Positions 36,453 to 47,865 of a stretch of 64,000 bases of DNA are shown piece by piece. Numbering within the stretch: position 1 is the first letter of the stretch; the number at the start of each line of letters is the position of its first letter. The DNA is taken from the NCBI GenBank assembly GCA_021816455.1, contig JAKAXU010000010.1, positions 21,021 through 85,020 on the forward strand. Direction: 5' to 3'. The notes under the pieces were generated by a model, which did not search any database, had not been told where the DNA came from, and saw nothing but the letters and a program-made list of their open reading frames with translations. The translations under genes and the position numbers were made by a program. This DNA is from Acidobacteriota bacterium (GTDB lineage Bacteria; Acidobacteriota; Terriglobia; Terriglobales; Acidobacteriaceae).

Positions 36453-38006
36453 CTATCGCGGTTTTGCCGCAAACTCCGATCTGTGGCGGCTGTAGAAGAA
36501 GTAAATCAGCAGGCCGATGCCCAGCCAGATAAAGAAGCGGAACCAGGTGATGATCGGCAACCCGCTCATCAGCAGAACGCAGAACAGTACGCTGAGCACC
36601 GGGATCACCGGTCCGCCGGGAACGCGAAAGCCACGCCGACGCTCCGGCTCTCGATACCGCAGCACCAGCACGCCGATCGAGACCAGGACGAAGGCAAACA
36701 GTGTGCCAATGTTCGACAGGTCGGCGAGGGTGCCGATGTCGAAGAGTCCCGAAGGGATGGCCACCGCGAAGCCTGCCACCCAGGTGGAAAAAGCCGGGGT
36801 GCGATATTTTTTGTGTACGTGACTGAAGATGCGCGGCAGCAGCCCATCGCGCGACATTGAGTACCACACGCGTGACTGGCCAAGCTGATAGACCAGCAGG
36901 GAAGAGAGCATGCCCATCAGCGCACCCAGCACCACCGTTAGCCGCACCCAGCGCAGCGCGTGACCACCCGGCAGCAGAGACAATTTCTTCAGCGCGTTTA
37001 CCACCGGCGCTGCGTCCCCAACCATCGACTGCCAGGGCACTAGCCCGGTCAGGCAGACGGCCACGGCAATGTAGAGCACAGTACAGACAATCAGAGTGGC
37101 GATAATGCCGATCGGCATGTCCTTCTGAGGATTCCGGCACTCTTCGGCAGCGGTCGAGACGGAGTCAAAGCCAATGTAGGTGAAGAAGATGATCGATCCG
37201 CCGGCCAGGATGCCAGACATACCATTCGGAGCGAAGGGGTGCCAGTTCGCGGGGTGGATAAAGTCGATGGCGGAAAAGACGAAGATGAGGATGGCCGTCA
37301 GCTTCAGGGCCACCATGGCGTTGTTGGCCTCGGCCGTCTCGCGGATGCCGCGCACCAGCACGACCGTCAGCAACAGCACGATCAGGAAGGCCGGAATGTT
37401 GAAGCCGAAGTGCCAGCCCGGTGCGTAGATGCTCTTGCCGGCAAAGCTTTGCAGGCCTTCGGGCAGATAAGCCGGGGAGATCCATTTCGCTGAGGGATGC
37501 AGCCCAAACCAGTCCAGCAGATCGACCACATGGGCAGCGAAACCGACACTGACGGTCATGTTCGAGCCAGCGTATTCCAGGATCAGGTCCCAGCCGATGA
37601 TCCACGCGACCAGCTCACCCAAGGTGGCGTAGGTATAGGTATAGGCCGAGCCGGCAATGGGGATCATTGAAGCCAGTTCGGCGTAGCAAAGGCCGGTCAG
37701 TCCGCAGACGATGGCCACCAGAAATAGCGAAACCGCCAGCGCCGGTCCGGCTCCGGGACGTCCCGCCAGTGCTGTGTGGGTCATCAGGAAGTCGGCCAGA
37801 GGAGTGTTGACCAAGCTCGTGGTGTCAAATTTCTCGCCTGAGATGGCCGTCCCGATCACGGTAAAGATGCCCGAGCCGATCACCGCGCCAATGCCAAGCG
37901 CGGTCAGTGACCACGGCCCGAGCGTCTTTCTCAGACGGTGCTCCGGGGCTTCCGAATCCCGAATCAGCTTGTCGATCGACTTACGCGCGAGTAATTGGCT
38001 GCCCAG
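36453..38006 (-). CDS. APC-superfamily amino-acid permease, apparent CTG start
   Basis: A 517-residue inner-membrane transporter of the cationic amino acid type, with about 12-14 hydrophobic helices. The first helix motif TALGIGAVIGSGIF and the YAELASMIPIAGSAYTYTYATLGE segment identify the APC superfamily. No ATG, GTG or TTG precedes this first helix in frame. A GTG at 37883 would cut off the N-terminal tail and the start of helix 1. A CTG at 38006 has GAAGGAG eight bases upstream and gives the expected amphipathic N terminus (GSQLLARKSIDKLIRDSEA), so it is chosen. The substrate is inferred only as amino acids. Likely co-transcribed with adenosine deaminase. Confidence 0.85.
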   Translation of the reverse strand: MGSQLLARKSIDKLIRDSEAPEHRLRKTLGPWSLTALGIGAVIGSGIFTVIGTAISGEKFDTTSLVNTPLADFLMTHTALAGRPGAGPALAVSLFLVAIVCGLTGLCYAELASMIPIAGSAYTYTYATLGELVAWIIGWDLILEYAGSNMTVSVGFAAHVVDLLDWFGLHPSAKWISPAYLPEGLQSFAGKSIYAPGWHFGFNIPAFLIVLLLTVVLVRGIRETAEANNAMVALKLTAILIFVFSAIDFIHPANWHPFAPNGMSGILAGGSIIFFTYIGFDSVSTAAEECRNPQKDMPIGIIATLIVCTVLYIAVAVCLTGLVPWQSMVGDAAPVVNALKKLSLLPGGHALRWVRLTVVLGALMGMLSSLLVYQLGQSRVWYSMSRDGLLPRIFSHVHKKYRTPAFSTWVAGFAVAIPSGLFDIGTLADLSNIGTLFAFVLVSIGVLVLRYREPERRRGFRVPGGPVIPVLSVLFCVLLMSGLPIITWFRFFIWLGIGLLIYFFYSRHRSEFAAKPR

Positions 38007-38199
38007 GGGTTCCGCTCCTTCGCTTCGGCTGCAAACACTTCTTCAGCCGAACCTGTGTGGAGGCAGGCTGGCCCGCTCCACGCATTCGTTCGCGCTGCAA
38101 AAAACTGTTGGTCCGAATATAAATCACGCTGAGCAGGGTCTGGTGGATTTCAGGCCGGAAGCCTGCTAAATCCACCCATCTTGAATCTCTGCAATGCGG

Positions 38200-38358
38200 C
38201 TATTTGCGCTTCGACTGGCCGCGGGAAGCCTTCTTGATCTTGGCTTTGTTTTCGCCGCGAGCGCCCGTGCGTGGCGCTTTGGGAGCTGCTTTCTTGCGCG
38301 CTTCGCGCTTGATCTTCTTACGTTCCTGCTTGTCTTCCACTTTCGTCGTATTTGCCAT
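38200..38358 (-). CDS. Very basic 52-residue protein
   Basis: A small protein made mostly of Lys, Arg, Ala and Glu (MANTTKVEDKQERKKIKREA..., ending GQSKRK). The composition suggests a nucleic-acid-binding or ribosome-associated protein. The ATG at 38358 is preceded by a weak GCGAGAAG; a longer frame starting at 38454 looks less protein-like. It stands alone between the permease and the helicase genes. No family assignment. Confidence 0.55.
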   Translation of the reverse strand: MANTTKVEDKQERKKIKREARKKAAPKAPRTGARGENKAKIKKASRGQSKRK

Positions 38359-38500
38359 ACTTCTCGCTTTCAATATCCTCCAGCCGCATTGCCGCCGGGT
38401 GTCGTTTCCGTTGCAGCATTCAGAATAACAGGCTTCGATTTCCCGCTTCGCCAACGGGGTCAGAGGTTCTCGCCCGATGGTCGCTTTTCAAACATCTGCC

Positions 38501-41347
38501 TCACATTCGCTCCAGTTGCGCGAACCGCTCCACCAGCTTCTTCACCCCGAAACGCGGAAAGTGCACCGTCAATTTGGCTTCCTCTCCGTCGCCCTCGCGC
38601 ATCAGCACTGTACCTTCGCCGTATTTTCCATGCCTGACGCGATGTCCCTTCTGAAAGCCCGTTGAGCCGCCCGCAGGAGCAGCCTCCAGCTTGGGTCGCT
38701 TGCCGGTCGGCATCATCGTGCGTCCGCCAAAGAACTTCGCAATGTTGTCCAGCGAATCGCCTGCCTGCTCGGCGCGCTGTGACGAACCCGCCGTCGTCGG
38801 CGACACCACCATTCCCGTCCACCGGCTGTTCAATTCTTTGCCGACCGCGCCGCTTCGGCTCGCGCCAGCTTGCGGATATGGCGTCGCGCGCATTCCAGCG
38901 CGATACTCTCCGCGACGATTCATTGGCGGTCGGCCCATCGGTGACTGGCCCGGCGACGACGTTGTGCCCACGCTCTGATCCTCGTCCTCATAGCGATAGT
39001 GGCTTGCCGTATTCTCGGCATTCCTCGTCTCGCCGGTTTCAAACCCGGCACGCGCATTGGTGCGCCACGGCGAGCCGAGATCCTCCACCAACCGCGACGG
39101 GATCTCCTCCAGAAAGCGCGACGGGATGCTAGCCTCCGGCATGTCATTTCCATATCGCCGCCGATACTGCGCCCGCGTCAGCACTAGAGCGTCCATCGCC
39201 CGCGTCATGCCCACGTAGCACAGCCGACGCTCCTCTTCCAGTGCATCGGGGTTGTTGATCGACCGCGAATGCGGAAACAGCCCCTCTTCGAGTCCGGCCA
39301 GAAAGACCAGTGGAAATTCCAGCCCCTTGGCCGCGTGCAGACTCATCAGCGTCACTCGCGCATCGGCTTTGAACTGGTCAGTATCCGACACCAGCGCCGC
39401 GTGGTCCAGAAAATCCGCCAGCGTCTCGCCGCGTTCTTCCGCATCGTGCGCCGCGTTCGCTAACTCCTTCAGGTTTTCAATTCGACTCACCGCTTCCGGC
39501 GTTCCTTCGCCTTCCAGCGCCTTGATGTATCCGCTGCGATCGATCAGAAACCGGATCAACTCCGGCAGCGTGCCCCGCTCGCCGGGCGAGCGAAAACCCT
39601 CCGCTGCTTCGGTCTTGCTGTCGGAGGAGATCGCTTCCCGCGCTGACTTCTGCTTCCCGGATTCCCATTTTTCAGCGCGTTTCGCGCTGCTCTGCGCAAA
39701 AGGAGACAGCGCCGCTGCATCGAAGAGCAACGTCGTCTGCTCGTTTCCTTCGCCAGCACCCGCGCCAAACTCCGTCGCATTCTCCTCGTTTCCGCCGAAC
39801 TCGAATCCCGTGTCGCCTGCATCGGACTCCGCCGGACTCGTAGCTCCATCCCCGCTCAGCTCCGCCTCCAACTTCGCCGCAAACTCCGGCTGCAGAATCG
39901 CCTGCGCATCCTCGATCAGCCGCCGAAAGTTCTCCAGCGCAGCGCACGCCCGTGCAGAAACAAGCTGTCGACGAATAGCCTGTCCCATTGCATCCCACGT
40001 CGAAGCCCCCGTCTCCAGCGCCATACGCTCCAGCGTCTCCAGCGTCGTCTTCCCGATTCCGCGCGTCGGCGTATTGATCACCCGCTGCAACGCAATCGAG
40101 TCATGCGGATTCTGCACCAGCTTCAGATAGCTCAGCAGGTCACGAATCTCCGACCGCTCGTAAAAACTGAACCCGCCTACCATCGTGTACTGAATCCCGT
40201 AGCGTCGGAGCGCTTCTTCCACCAACCGCGACTGCGAGTTCGTGCGATAAAGCACTGCGCAACGCCCTGCTCGATCCTCTATCGCGCCTTCCGTCTCGCG
40301 CAGATACCGGTTCACGCGATCGGCGATGAACAACGCCTCGTTTTCCCCATCCGGCGCTTCATAGTAGCCAATCAGTGAGCCGCCTTCGCGCTCCGTCCAC
40401 AACTTCTTGCCCTTGCGCTGGGCATTATTCGCCACTACCGCTCCGGCCGCTTCCAGGATTACCTGCGTCGAGCGATAATTCTGCTCCAGCCGGATGATCT
40501 TTGCATCCGGAAAATCCTTTTCAAATTCCAGAATGTTGCGAATATCGGCGCCCCGCCAGCTATAAATCGACTGATCCTCGTCGCCCACCGCGCAGACATT
40601 ATGTCGCTCGCCCGCCAGCAGCTTCATCAGCTCGTACTGCGGCCGGTTCGTGTCCTGATACTCATCCACCAGCAGATAGCGGTAACGTCGCTGATAGCGC
40701 TCGCGCACCTCGCCTGAGGCCTTCAGCATGCGCACGTTTTCCAGCAGCAGGTCATCAAAATCCAGCGCATTGTTCTTTTTCAGCTCCGTCTTATAACTCG
40801 CATAGATATGCGCAATCCGCTCCGAACCAGGATCCGTCGAGCCGAGATAGTACTCCTGCGGATCGATCATGTGGCTCTTGGCCCAGGATATCTTTCCCAA
40901 CACTGTGCGCGGCGTCAGTTGCTTGGTGTCCAGCCCGAGACGCTTCATAATTGTCTTTACGATCGACTGTTGATCATTGTCGTCATAGATCGCAAAGCTA
41001 CGCGTTAATCCGGCATCTGGCCCCGATCCAATCCTCAGTGACTCAATGTCGCGCCGCAGCATTCGCACGCACAGCGAGTGAAAAGTGGCAATCGTCGGCC
41101 GGGTCAGCGCACCGCGCGCCAGTAGCCGTTCCACACGCTCTTCCATCTCGCGCGCCGCCTTGTTCGTAAAAGTCACCGCCAGAATCGCATCCGGAGCAAT
41201 GCCTTTTTCCTCGATCAGCCAAGCAATCCGATGCGTAATCACACGCGTCTTGCCTGATCCGGCTCCAGCCAGAATCAGCAGCGGACCCTCCGTTGTCTCC
41301 ACCGCAGCCCGCTGTTCCGGATTCAGCTTGTCCAGCAACTCCCGCAC
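38501..41347 (-). CDS. UvrD/PcrA-type DNA helicase
   Basis: A 948-residue superfamily 1 helicase for DNA repair and replication restart. Motifs are in order: Q-motif LNPEQRAAVE, Walker A AGAGSGKT at residues 27-34, motif Ia TFTNKAAREM, Walker B DEYQDTN near 225, GDEDQSIYSWRGA, QNYRST, LMSLHAAKGLEFP, and VGMTRA. The C-terminal 60 residues form the PcrA-type tudor-like domain (VRHGKYGEGTV). An acidic Ser/Glu/Gly-rich insertion near residues 500-600 makes it longer than the usual 720-750. The start is GTG with GGAG eight bases upstream. It is the first gene of its strand here, divergent from the LOG-family gene. Confidence 0.93.
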   Translation of the reverse strand: MRELLDKLNPEQRAAVETTEGPLLILAGAGSGKTRVITHRIAWLIEEKGIAPDAILAVTFTNKAAREMEERVERLLARGALTRPTIATFHSLCVRMLRRDIESLRIGSGPDAGLTRSFAIYDDNDQQSIVKTIMKRLGLDTKQLTPRTVLGKISWAKSHMIDPQEYYLGSTDPGSERIAHIYASYKTELKKNNALDFDDLLLENVRMLKASGEVRERYQRRYRYLLVDEYQDTNRPQYELMKLLAGERHNVCAVGDEDQSIYSWRGADIRNILEFEKDFPDAKIIRLEQNYRSTQVILEAAGAVVANNAQRKGKKLWTEREGGSLIGYYEAPDGENEALFIADRVNRYLRETEGAIEDRAGRCAVLYRTNSQSRLVEEALRRYGIQYTMVGGFSFYERSEIRDLLSYLKLVQNPHDSIALQRVINTPTRGIGKTTLETLERMALETGASTWDAMGQAIRRQLVSARACAALENFRRLIEDAQAILQPEFAAKLEAELSGDGATSPAESDAGDTGFEFGGNEENATEFGAGAGEGNEQTTLLFDAAALSPFAQSSAKRAEKWESGKQKSAREAISSDSKTEAAEGFRSPGERGTLPELIRFLIDRSGYIKALEGEGTPEAVSRIENLKELANAAHDAEERGETLADFLDHAALVSDTDQFKADARVTLMSLHAAKGLEFPLVFLAGLEEGLFPHSRSINNPDALEEERRLCYVGMTRAMDALVLTRAQYRRRYGNDMPEASIPSRFLEEIPSRLVEDLGSPWRTNARAGFETGETRNAENTASHYRYEDEDQSVGTTSSPGQSPMGRPPMNRRGEYRAGMRATPYPQAGASRSGAVGKELNSRWTGMVVSPTTAGSSQRAEQAGDSLDNIAKFFGGRTMMPTGKRPKLEAAPAGGSTGFQKGHRVRHGKYGEGTVLMREGDGEEAKLTVHFPRFGVKKLVERFAQLERM

Positions 41348-41466
41348 CTTTTCCGCTCCGTTTCCTGTTCGCCGTTGCTCCGATTTTCAGTGTATCGTCT
41401 GCCGCTTTTCCCCGGTGCAAAGCTCCGCCTCACGACTCTGCGGCCTCCTGTAATCTGAAAGCAGTT

Positions 41467-42072
41467 ATGCCGGACGCCGTCATCTCCACGCCTGCTGTTC
41501 CTGACCCTGCGCCACCCCCATATCGCGCTGTCGTCTACTGCGCCTCAGCGCCCGGCAACCGTTCCGAATACATGCATGCCGCGCGCGAATTGGGCGCCAT
41601 GCTTGCGCTTGAAGGAATCGGACTCGTCTACGGCGGAGCGAGTGTTGGCCTGATGGGAGCGGTCGCCGACGGCGCACTCGCCGAGGGAGGCGATGTCATC
41701 GGCGTTCTGCCTACCGTCCTCGCGGACCGAGAGATCGCCCACTCCACACTCGTTCGCCTCAAAAACCTTTACTACACCGAGACGATGCACGAGCGCAAAG
41801 CAAGAATGCTCGAACTGGCCGATGCCGTCGTCGCCCTGCCTGGTGGCTTCGGCACCCTGGACGAACTCATGGAGGCGCTCACTTGGCTCCAGCTCGGCAT
41901 CCATGCCAAGCCCTGTATCCTCGTCAATCTTCTCGGTTACTATGATGGGTTGTTGGCTTTTCTGGATCGCGCTGTGCACGAAGGCTTTCTGAAAACCGAA
42001 AACCGCGCGCGTATCCTCGTTGCCAGCGACGTTCGGCACACAATTCGGATTCTTCGGGAGTGGCGCACATGA
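41467..42072 (+). CDS. LOG-family nucleotide phosphoribohydrolase
   Basis: A 201-residue cytosolic protein of the Lonely Guy/TIGR00730 type, formerly called lysine decarboxylase-like. The signature PGGFGTLDELME and the preceding MHERKARML pair are both present, along with the GGASVGLMGAVADGAL nucleotide-binding loop. Members release adenine or cytokinin base from nucleoside monophosphates. Its TGA overlaps the ATG of the next gene by four bases, indicating translational coupling with an exported oxidoreductase-like protein, an unusual pairing. The first 18 residues are Pro/Ala-rich and may be flexible. Confidence 0.88.
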   Translation: MPDAVISTPAVPDPAPPPYRAVVYCASAPGNRSEYMHAARELGAMLALEGIGLVYGGASVGLMGAVADGALAEGGDVIGVLPTVLADREIAHSTLVRLKNLYYTETMHERKARMLELADAVVALPGGFGTLDELMEALTWLQLGIHAKPCILVNLLGYYDGLLAFLDRAVHEGFLKTENRARILVASDVRHTIRILREWRT

Positions 42073-43223
42073 AACTTCGCATCGTACTGTTTTCCGCCGT
42101 TGCAATCCTTGCCTCTTCGCTACTGCCTGCCTGGGCGCAGCAGGCATCGGCCTCATCGGCTTCGCCAGCAGTTCCTGCTGACCGCCCCATCCGCGTCGCC
42201 GTCGTCGGTCTGGTCCACGATCACGCGCTTGGCATTTTCGGCGCGCTGGCAAAGAATCACAGCGTCACCCTGGTGGGCATCGCAGAGTCGGACAAGAACC
42301 TCGTCGCGCTCTATTCCCAGCGATTCTCGCTCGCCAACACTCTCTTCTATCCCGACGAAGCCCGCATGATTGAGGCCACACATCCCGACGCCGTGCTCGT
42401 CTACACCTCTATTGCAGACCATCGCAAAGCCATCGAGATCGCCGCCCGCCATCACGTGAACGCGATGGTTGAAAAACCGCTCGCGACCACGATGGATGAC
42501 GCACTCGCCATCCGCCGCATCGCCCGCGAAGATCACATCCAGGTCCTGGTCAACTACGAAACCACCTGGTATGCGAGCAACGCCGAGGCTCTCCGAGAAG
42601 TGGACAATGGCATGCTCGGCACCATCCGCCGCGTCGTCGTCCACGACGGTCACGAAGGTCCCAAAGAGATTGGCGTCAGCCACACCTTTCTGAGTTGGCT
42701 CACGGATCCCAAACAGGCTGGCGCAGGTGCCATGTTTGACTTCGGCTGCTATGGTGCCGATCTCATGACCCTCATCATGCACGGTCAGACGCCTGTGAGC
42801 GTTACCGCCGTCGCCATGACCGACAAGCCCAAGCTCTATCCCAACGTCGATGATGATGCCACCATCATTGTCCGCTACAAAGGTGCGCAGGCGGTTCTGC
42901 AACCCTCCTGGACCTGGAGCTTCGCTCGCAAGGACATGGAAGTCTATGGCACCAACGGCTACCTCATCACCGAGGCTGACAACCGCATCCGTACTCGCTA
43001 CAAGGGTCAGCTCGTTGAGCAGGAGCACGAGGCGCCGCGCCTTGTTCGCAACCAGCAGGACTCTCTCGATTACCTCGCCGCCGTCCTCCACGGCCAGCTC
43101 AATCCGCATGGCGACCTCTCATCGCTGGGAACCAACCTCATCGTCATGCAGATTCTCACCGCGGCTCGCGAATCCGCCCGTACAGGACGCACCATCCCCA
43201 TCACTCCGCTGCCCGCTGCATGA
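42069..43223 (+). CDS. Exported Gfo/Idh/MocA-family oxidoreductase
   Basis: A 384-residue protein with a Sec-type signal (LRIVLFSAVAILASSLLPAWAQ) without a twin-arginine pair. The mature part has an NAD-type Rossmann start (IRVAVVGLVHDHA), the EKPLATTMDDA segment with the conserved Lys, and the C-terminal GAGAMFDFGCYGADLM region, as in Gfo/Idh/MocA enzymes acting on sugars. The nucleotide motif is GLVHDHA rather than GxGxxG, so NAD binding may differ. Exported members normally use the Tat route after folding with cofactor, so a Sec signal is odd. The start overlaps the LOG-family stop (ATGA). The substrate is unknown. Confidence 0.82.
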   Translation: MKLRIVLFSAVAILASSLLPAWAQQASASSASPAVPADRPIRVAVVGLVHDHALGIFGALAKNHSVTLVGIAESDKNLVALYSQRFSLANTLFYPDEARMIEATHPDAVLVYTSIADHRKAIEIAARHHVNAMVEKPLATTMDDALAIRRIAREDHIQVLVNYETTWYASNAEALREVDNGMLGTIRRVVVHDGHEGPKEIGVSHTFLSWLTDPKQAGAGAMFDFGCYGADLMTLIMHGQTPVSVTAVAMTDKPKLYPNVDDDATIIVRYKGAQAVLQPSWTWSFARKDMEVYGTNGYLITEADNRIRTRYKGQLVEQEHEAPRLVRNQQDSLDYLAAVLHGQLNPHGDLSSLGTNLIVMQILTAARESARTGRTIPITPLPAA

Positions 43224-43493
43224 TTATGACCTTCGCCTCAGTCTGAGCACCTCTGAGCGAGCTTCTCAGACGCCAGAGCCACGCTCTTGCGGATGCTTCT
43301 GTCGGCTGCTCTTGACGAGCTGTCGAGTCTGCCAATTTCGATTGGAAGACCCGGCAGGCATTCGCGACAAGCGAGTCAACGACTGAGTTTTTCCGCACGG
43401 GCTACCGATGCTATGCTAACGGTCAATATCGCAAGAGCGAGACCGCTTTGGCAGCGGAAACCATATTTGCCGGTTTTTCCGGCTGGAGGCGCA

Positions 43494-45185
43494 ATGAAAC
43501 GCTGCGTTTGGATGATCTTTCTTTTCTGCACGGTTGTCTTCGGGCAGGGACCAGAGTTTCAGACGGTTCCCGGTCAGGCGCGATCGATGGTTGTCTCAAA
43601 GTTTGGCATCGTCTCCACGCCGCAGTTTCTGGCTTCACAGGCTGGCGCTCACATCCTGGAACGGGGCGGCAATGCGATCGATGCCGCAATCGCTGCCAAT
43701 GCCGTGATGGGCGTCGTCCAGCCGTATGTCAACGGCATCGGCGGCGACCTCTTCATGCTCTACTACGATGCAAAGTCCGGCAAGCTTTACGGCCTCAACT
43801 CCAGCGGCTGGACGCCCAAAGCCCTCACCATTGACGCGCTGAAGGCCAAGGGCCTCACCACCCTCGATCCCATAGGCGTCAACACCATCGACGTACCCGG
43901 AGCAGTCGCCGGCTGGGACGCCATGCTCACCCGCTTCGGGACGCTGCCATTCAGCACGCTGCTTGCTCCGGCCATCTACTATGCCGAGAACGGTTTCCCA
44001 CTGGCCGAGCGCAACGCCCGCTACTGGATTGCGCAGCGTCTGCTGAACCAGCCCGGCTACCGCGAGACCTACGTTCTGTGGCCCACCGCACCCAAACCGG
44101 GCGACCTCTTCCGCAACCCGGCGCTGGCCAACTCCCTTCGTCAGATTGCCGCACACGGACGCGATGCCTTCTACAACGGCCCCATGACGGAGACCATGGT
44201 TCAATTCCTACGCGCGCAGGGTGGCCTGCACACTCTGGAGGATTTTCACGACTTCCAGCCCGAATGGGTTGAGCCGGTCTCGACGACCTACCACGGATGG
44301 ACGGTCTATGAACTACCGCCCAACGGCCAGGGCATTGCCGCGCTGTCGATGCTGAATATCATGGAGCACTTCCCGCTCGCGCAGTATGGCCACAACTCCG
44401 TCGACGCGCTGCACGTGATGATCGAGGCCAAGAAACTGGCCTACGCCGACATGTATCGCTACGTGGGCGACCCGCGCTTTACGCCCATCCCGGTGCAGCA
44501 ACTCATCTCGAAGAGCCTCGCCGACCAGCGCGCCAAACTGATTGACATGCAGCATGCCGCTTGCGAGGTCGTCCCCTCGAAGATCGAAACCGAACTGGAC
44601 AAGCACGGTAACTCGACCATCTATCTTTCCACCATCGATAAGGATGGCAATATCGTATCGCTGATTCAGAGCAACTACGCAGGATACGGAACGGGCATGG
44701 TCGCCCCCGGCCTAGGATTTTCCTTCCAGAATCGCGGTGCAGGCTTCCAGCTCACGCCCGGCCTGCCTAATTCGCTCGACGGGCACAAGCGTCCGCTGCA
44801 CACCATCATCCCCGCCTTCATGGAAAAGGGCGATATCCGCATTGGATTCGGCATCATGGGCGGCTGGAATCAGGCGCAGGCCCACGCGCAGTTTGTCTCC
44901 AACATCGTCGATTTCCACATGAACGTGCAGTCGGCGCTCGAGCAGCCGCGCTTCACCAAGGAGACCTTTGCCGGATGCGACGTGAGAATGGAGCAGACCA
45001 TTCCCGCTGAAGTGCGCGCCGGACTGGCCGCGCGTGGTCATCAGATCAAGCTGCTGGAGCCGCTCTCGTTCACAGTGGGCCAGGGAGCGGCGGTAGTTCG
45101 CGACACCACGCGCAAGGTCAACTTCGCCGCCGGCGATCCGCGCTCGGATGGTGCGGCAATTCCGCAGGAGCCGCCGATCCAGTAA
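43494..45185 (+). CDS. Gamma-glutamyltransferase-like Ntn hydrolase, exported
   Basis: A 563-residue protein with a signal peptide (WMIFLFCTVVFGQ). It matches gamma-glutamyltransferase, which self-cleaves and moves or hydrolyses the gamma-glutamyl group of glutathione and related compounds. The proposed nucleophile is Thr375 in GNSTIYLS; the second Thr of the usual TT pair is Ile. The oxyanion SS pair of E. coli Ggt is replaced by His436-Thr437 in KRPLHTIIPAF, as I recall for the YwrD-like subgroup. GIGGDLFMLYYD and FGIMGGWNQAQAH also fit. The ATG at 43494 follows GGAGG by four bases. It stands alone, with spacers on both sides. Confidence 0.88.
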   Translation: MKRCVWMIFLFCTVVFGQGPEFQTVPGQARSMVVSKFGIVSTPQFLASQAGAHILERGGNAIDAAIAANAVMGVVQPYVNGIGGDLFMLYYDAKSGKLYGLNSSGWTPKALTIDALKAKGLTTLDPIGVNTIDVPGAVAGWDAMLTRFGTLPFSTLLAPAIYYAENGFPLAERNARYWIAQRLLNQPGYRETYVLWPTAPKPGDLFRNPALANSLRQIAAHGRDAFYNGPMTETMVQFLRAQGGLHTLEDFHDFQPEWVEPVSTTYHGWTVYELPPNGQGIAALSMLNIMEHFPLAQYGHNSVDALHVMIEAKKLAYADMYRYVGDPRFTPIPVQQLISKSLADQRAKLIDMQHAACEVVPSKIETELDKHGNSTIYLSTIDKDGNIVSLIQSNYAGYGTGMVAPGLGFSFQNRGAGFQLTPGLPNSLDGHKRPLHTIIPAFMEKGDIRIGFGIMGGWNQAQAHAQFVSNIVDFHMNVQSALEQPRFTKETFAGCDVRMEQTIPAEVRAGLAARGHQIKLLEPLSFTVGQGAAVVRDTTRKVNFAAGDPRSDGAAIPQEPPIQ

Positions 45186-47270
<2,085 letters not shown>

Positions 47271-47283
47271 AGGCTCACTGCGT

Positions 47284-47865
47284 TCAGCGCGGCTGACGGG
47301 ATTTCCAGACCATGTAGAGTCCCCAGGCGGCGTGTGTGCAGTTGTCGCGGATAGTACCGTCAAGCAGCATCGTCTCAAACTCGGCGATGGGGAAGGAACG
47401 CACGGCAAGGTCGTGCTCCTCCGGATCGGGGTCTTTTTCGGTTTCGGTGAGGCCGGTGGCGAGAAAGATGAACTGGCGCTGGCGGGTGAAGCCGTAGGCG
47501 ATCCACTGCATGCCAAGCAGGGTCATGGACGCGGCGGCGAGGCCGGTTTCTTCTTTGAGTTCGCCACGCGCCAGCTCTTCGGGATCGACGCCAGCCGTCT
47601 CCCAACCGCCCTGCGGCAACTCCAGCACGCGCTCGCCGATGGTGTAACGGTACTGCTCGACCAGCCAGATGCGGCCGCCGTCGATGGGCAGGATGAGCGC
47701 GGCGTCCTCCTTTTCAACGACGCCGTAGATACCGCGTTGTCCGTTCGAGCGCAGAATCTGGTCCTCGCGCAGGCGCATCCAGGGGTTGCGGTAGATTTCG
47801 CTGCTGCTGAGGGTTTCGATACTGCGAGAGCTGGATTTTTTATCGGGCACGGACAGGCTCCTCAA
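47284..47865 (-). CDS. Nudix hydrolase (ADP-ribose pyrophosphatase-like)
   Basis: A 193-residue Nudix protein. The box is recognisable as LPQGGWETAGVDPEELA followed by GELKEETGL, where the family's first Arg is Gly and one upstream Glu is Val. The catalytic EExG core is intact. The general layout (IYRNPWMRLREDQI, WLVEQYRY, FIFLATGL) is like ADP-ribose or nucleotide-sugar pyrophosphatases. It overlaps the rfbD stop region by four bases and is the last gene of the dTDP-rhamnose cluster, so it may act on a nucleotide sugar; this is inference. Confidence 0.85.
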   Translation of the reverse strand: MRSLSVPDKKSSSRSIETLSSSEIYRNPWMRLREDQILRSNGQRGIYGVVEKEDAALILPIDGGRIWLVEQYRYTIGERVLELPQGGWETAGVDPEELARGELKEETGLAAASMTLLGMQWIAYGFTRQRQFIFLATGLTETEKDPDPEEHDLAVRSFPIAEFETMLLDGTIRDNCTHAAWGLYMVWKSRQPR

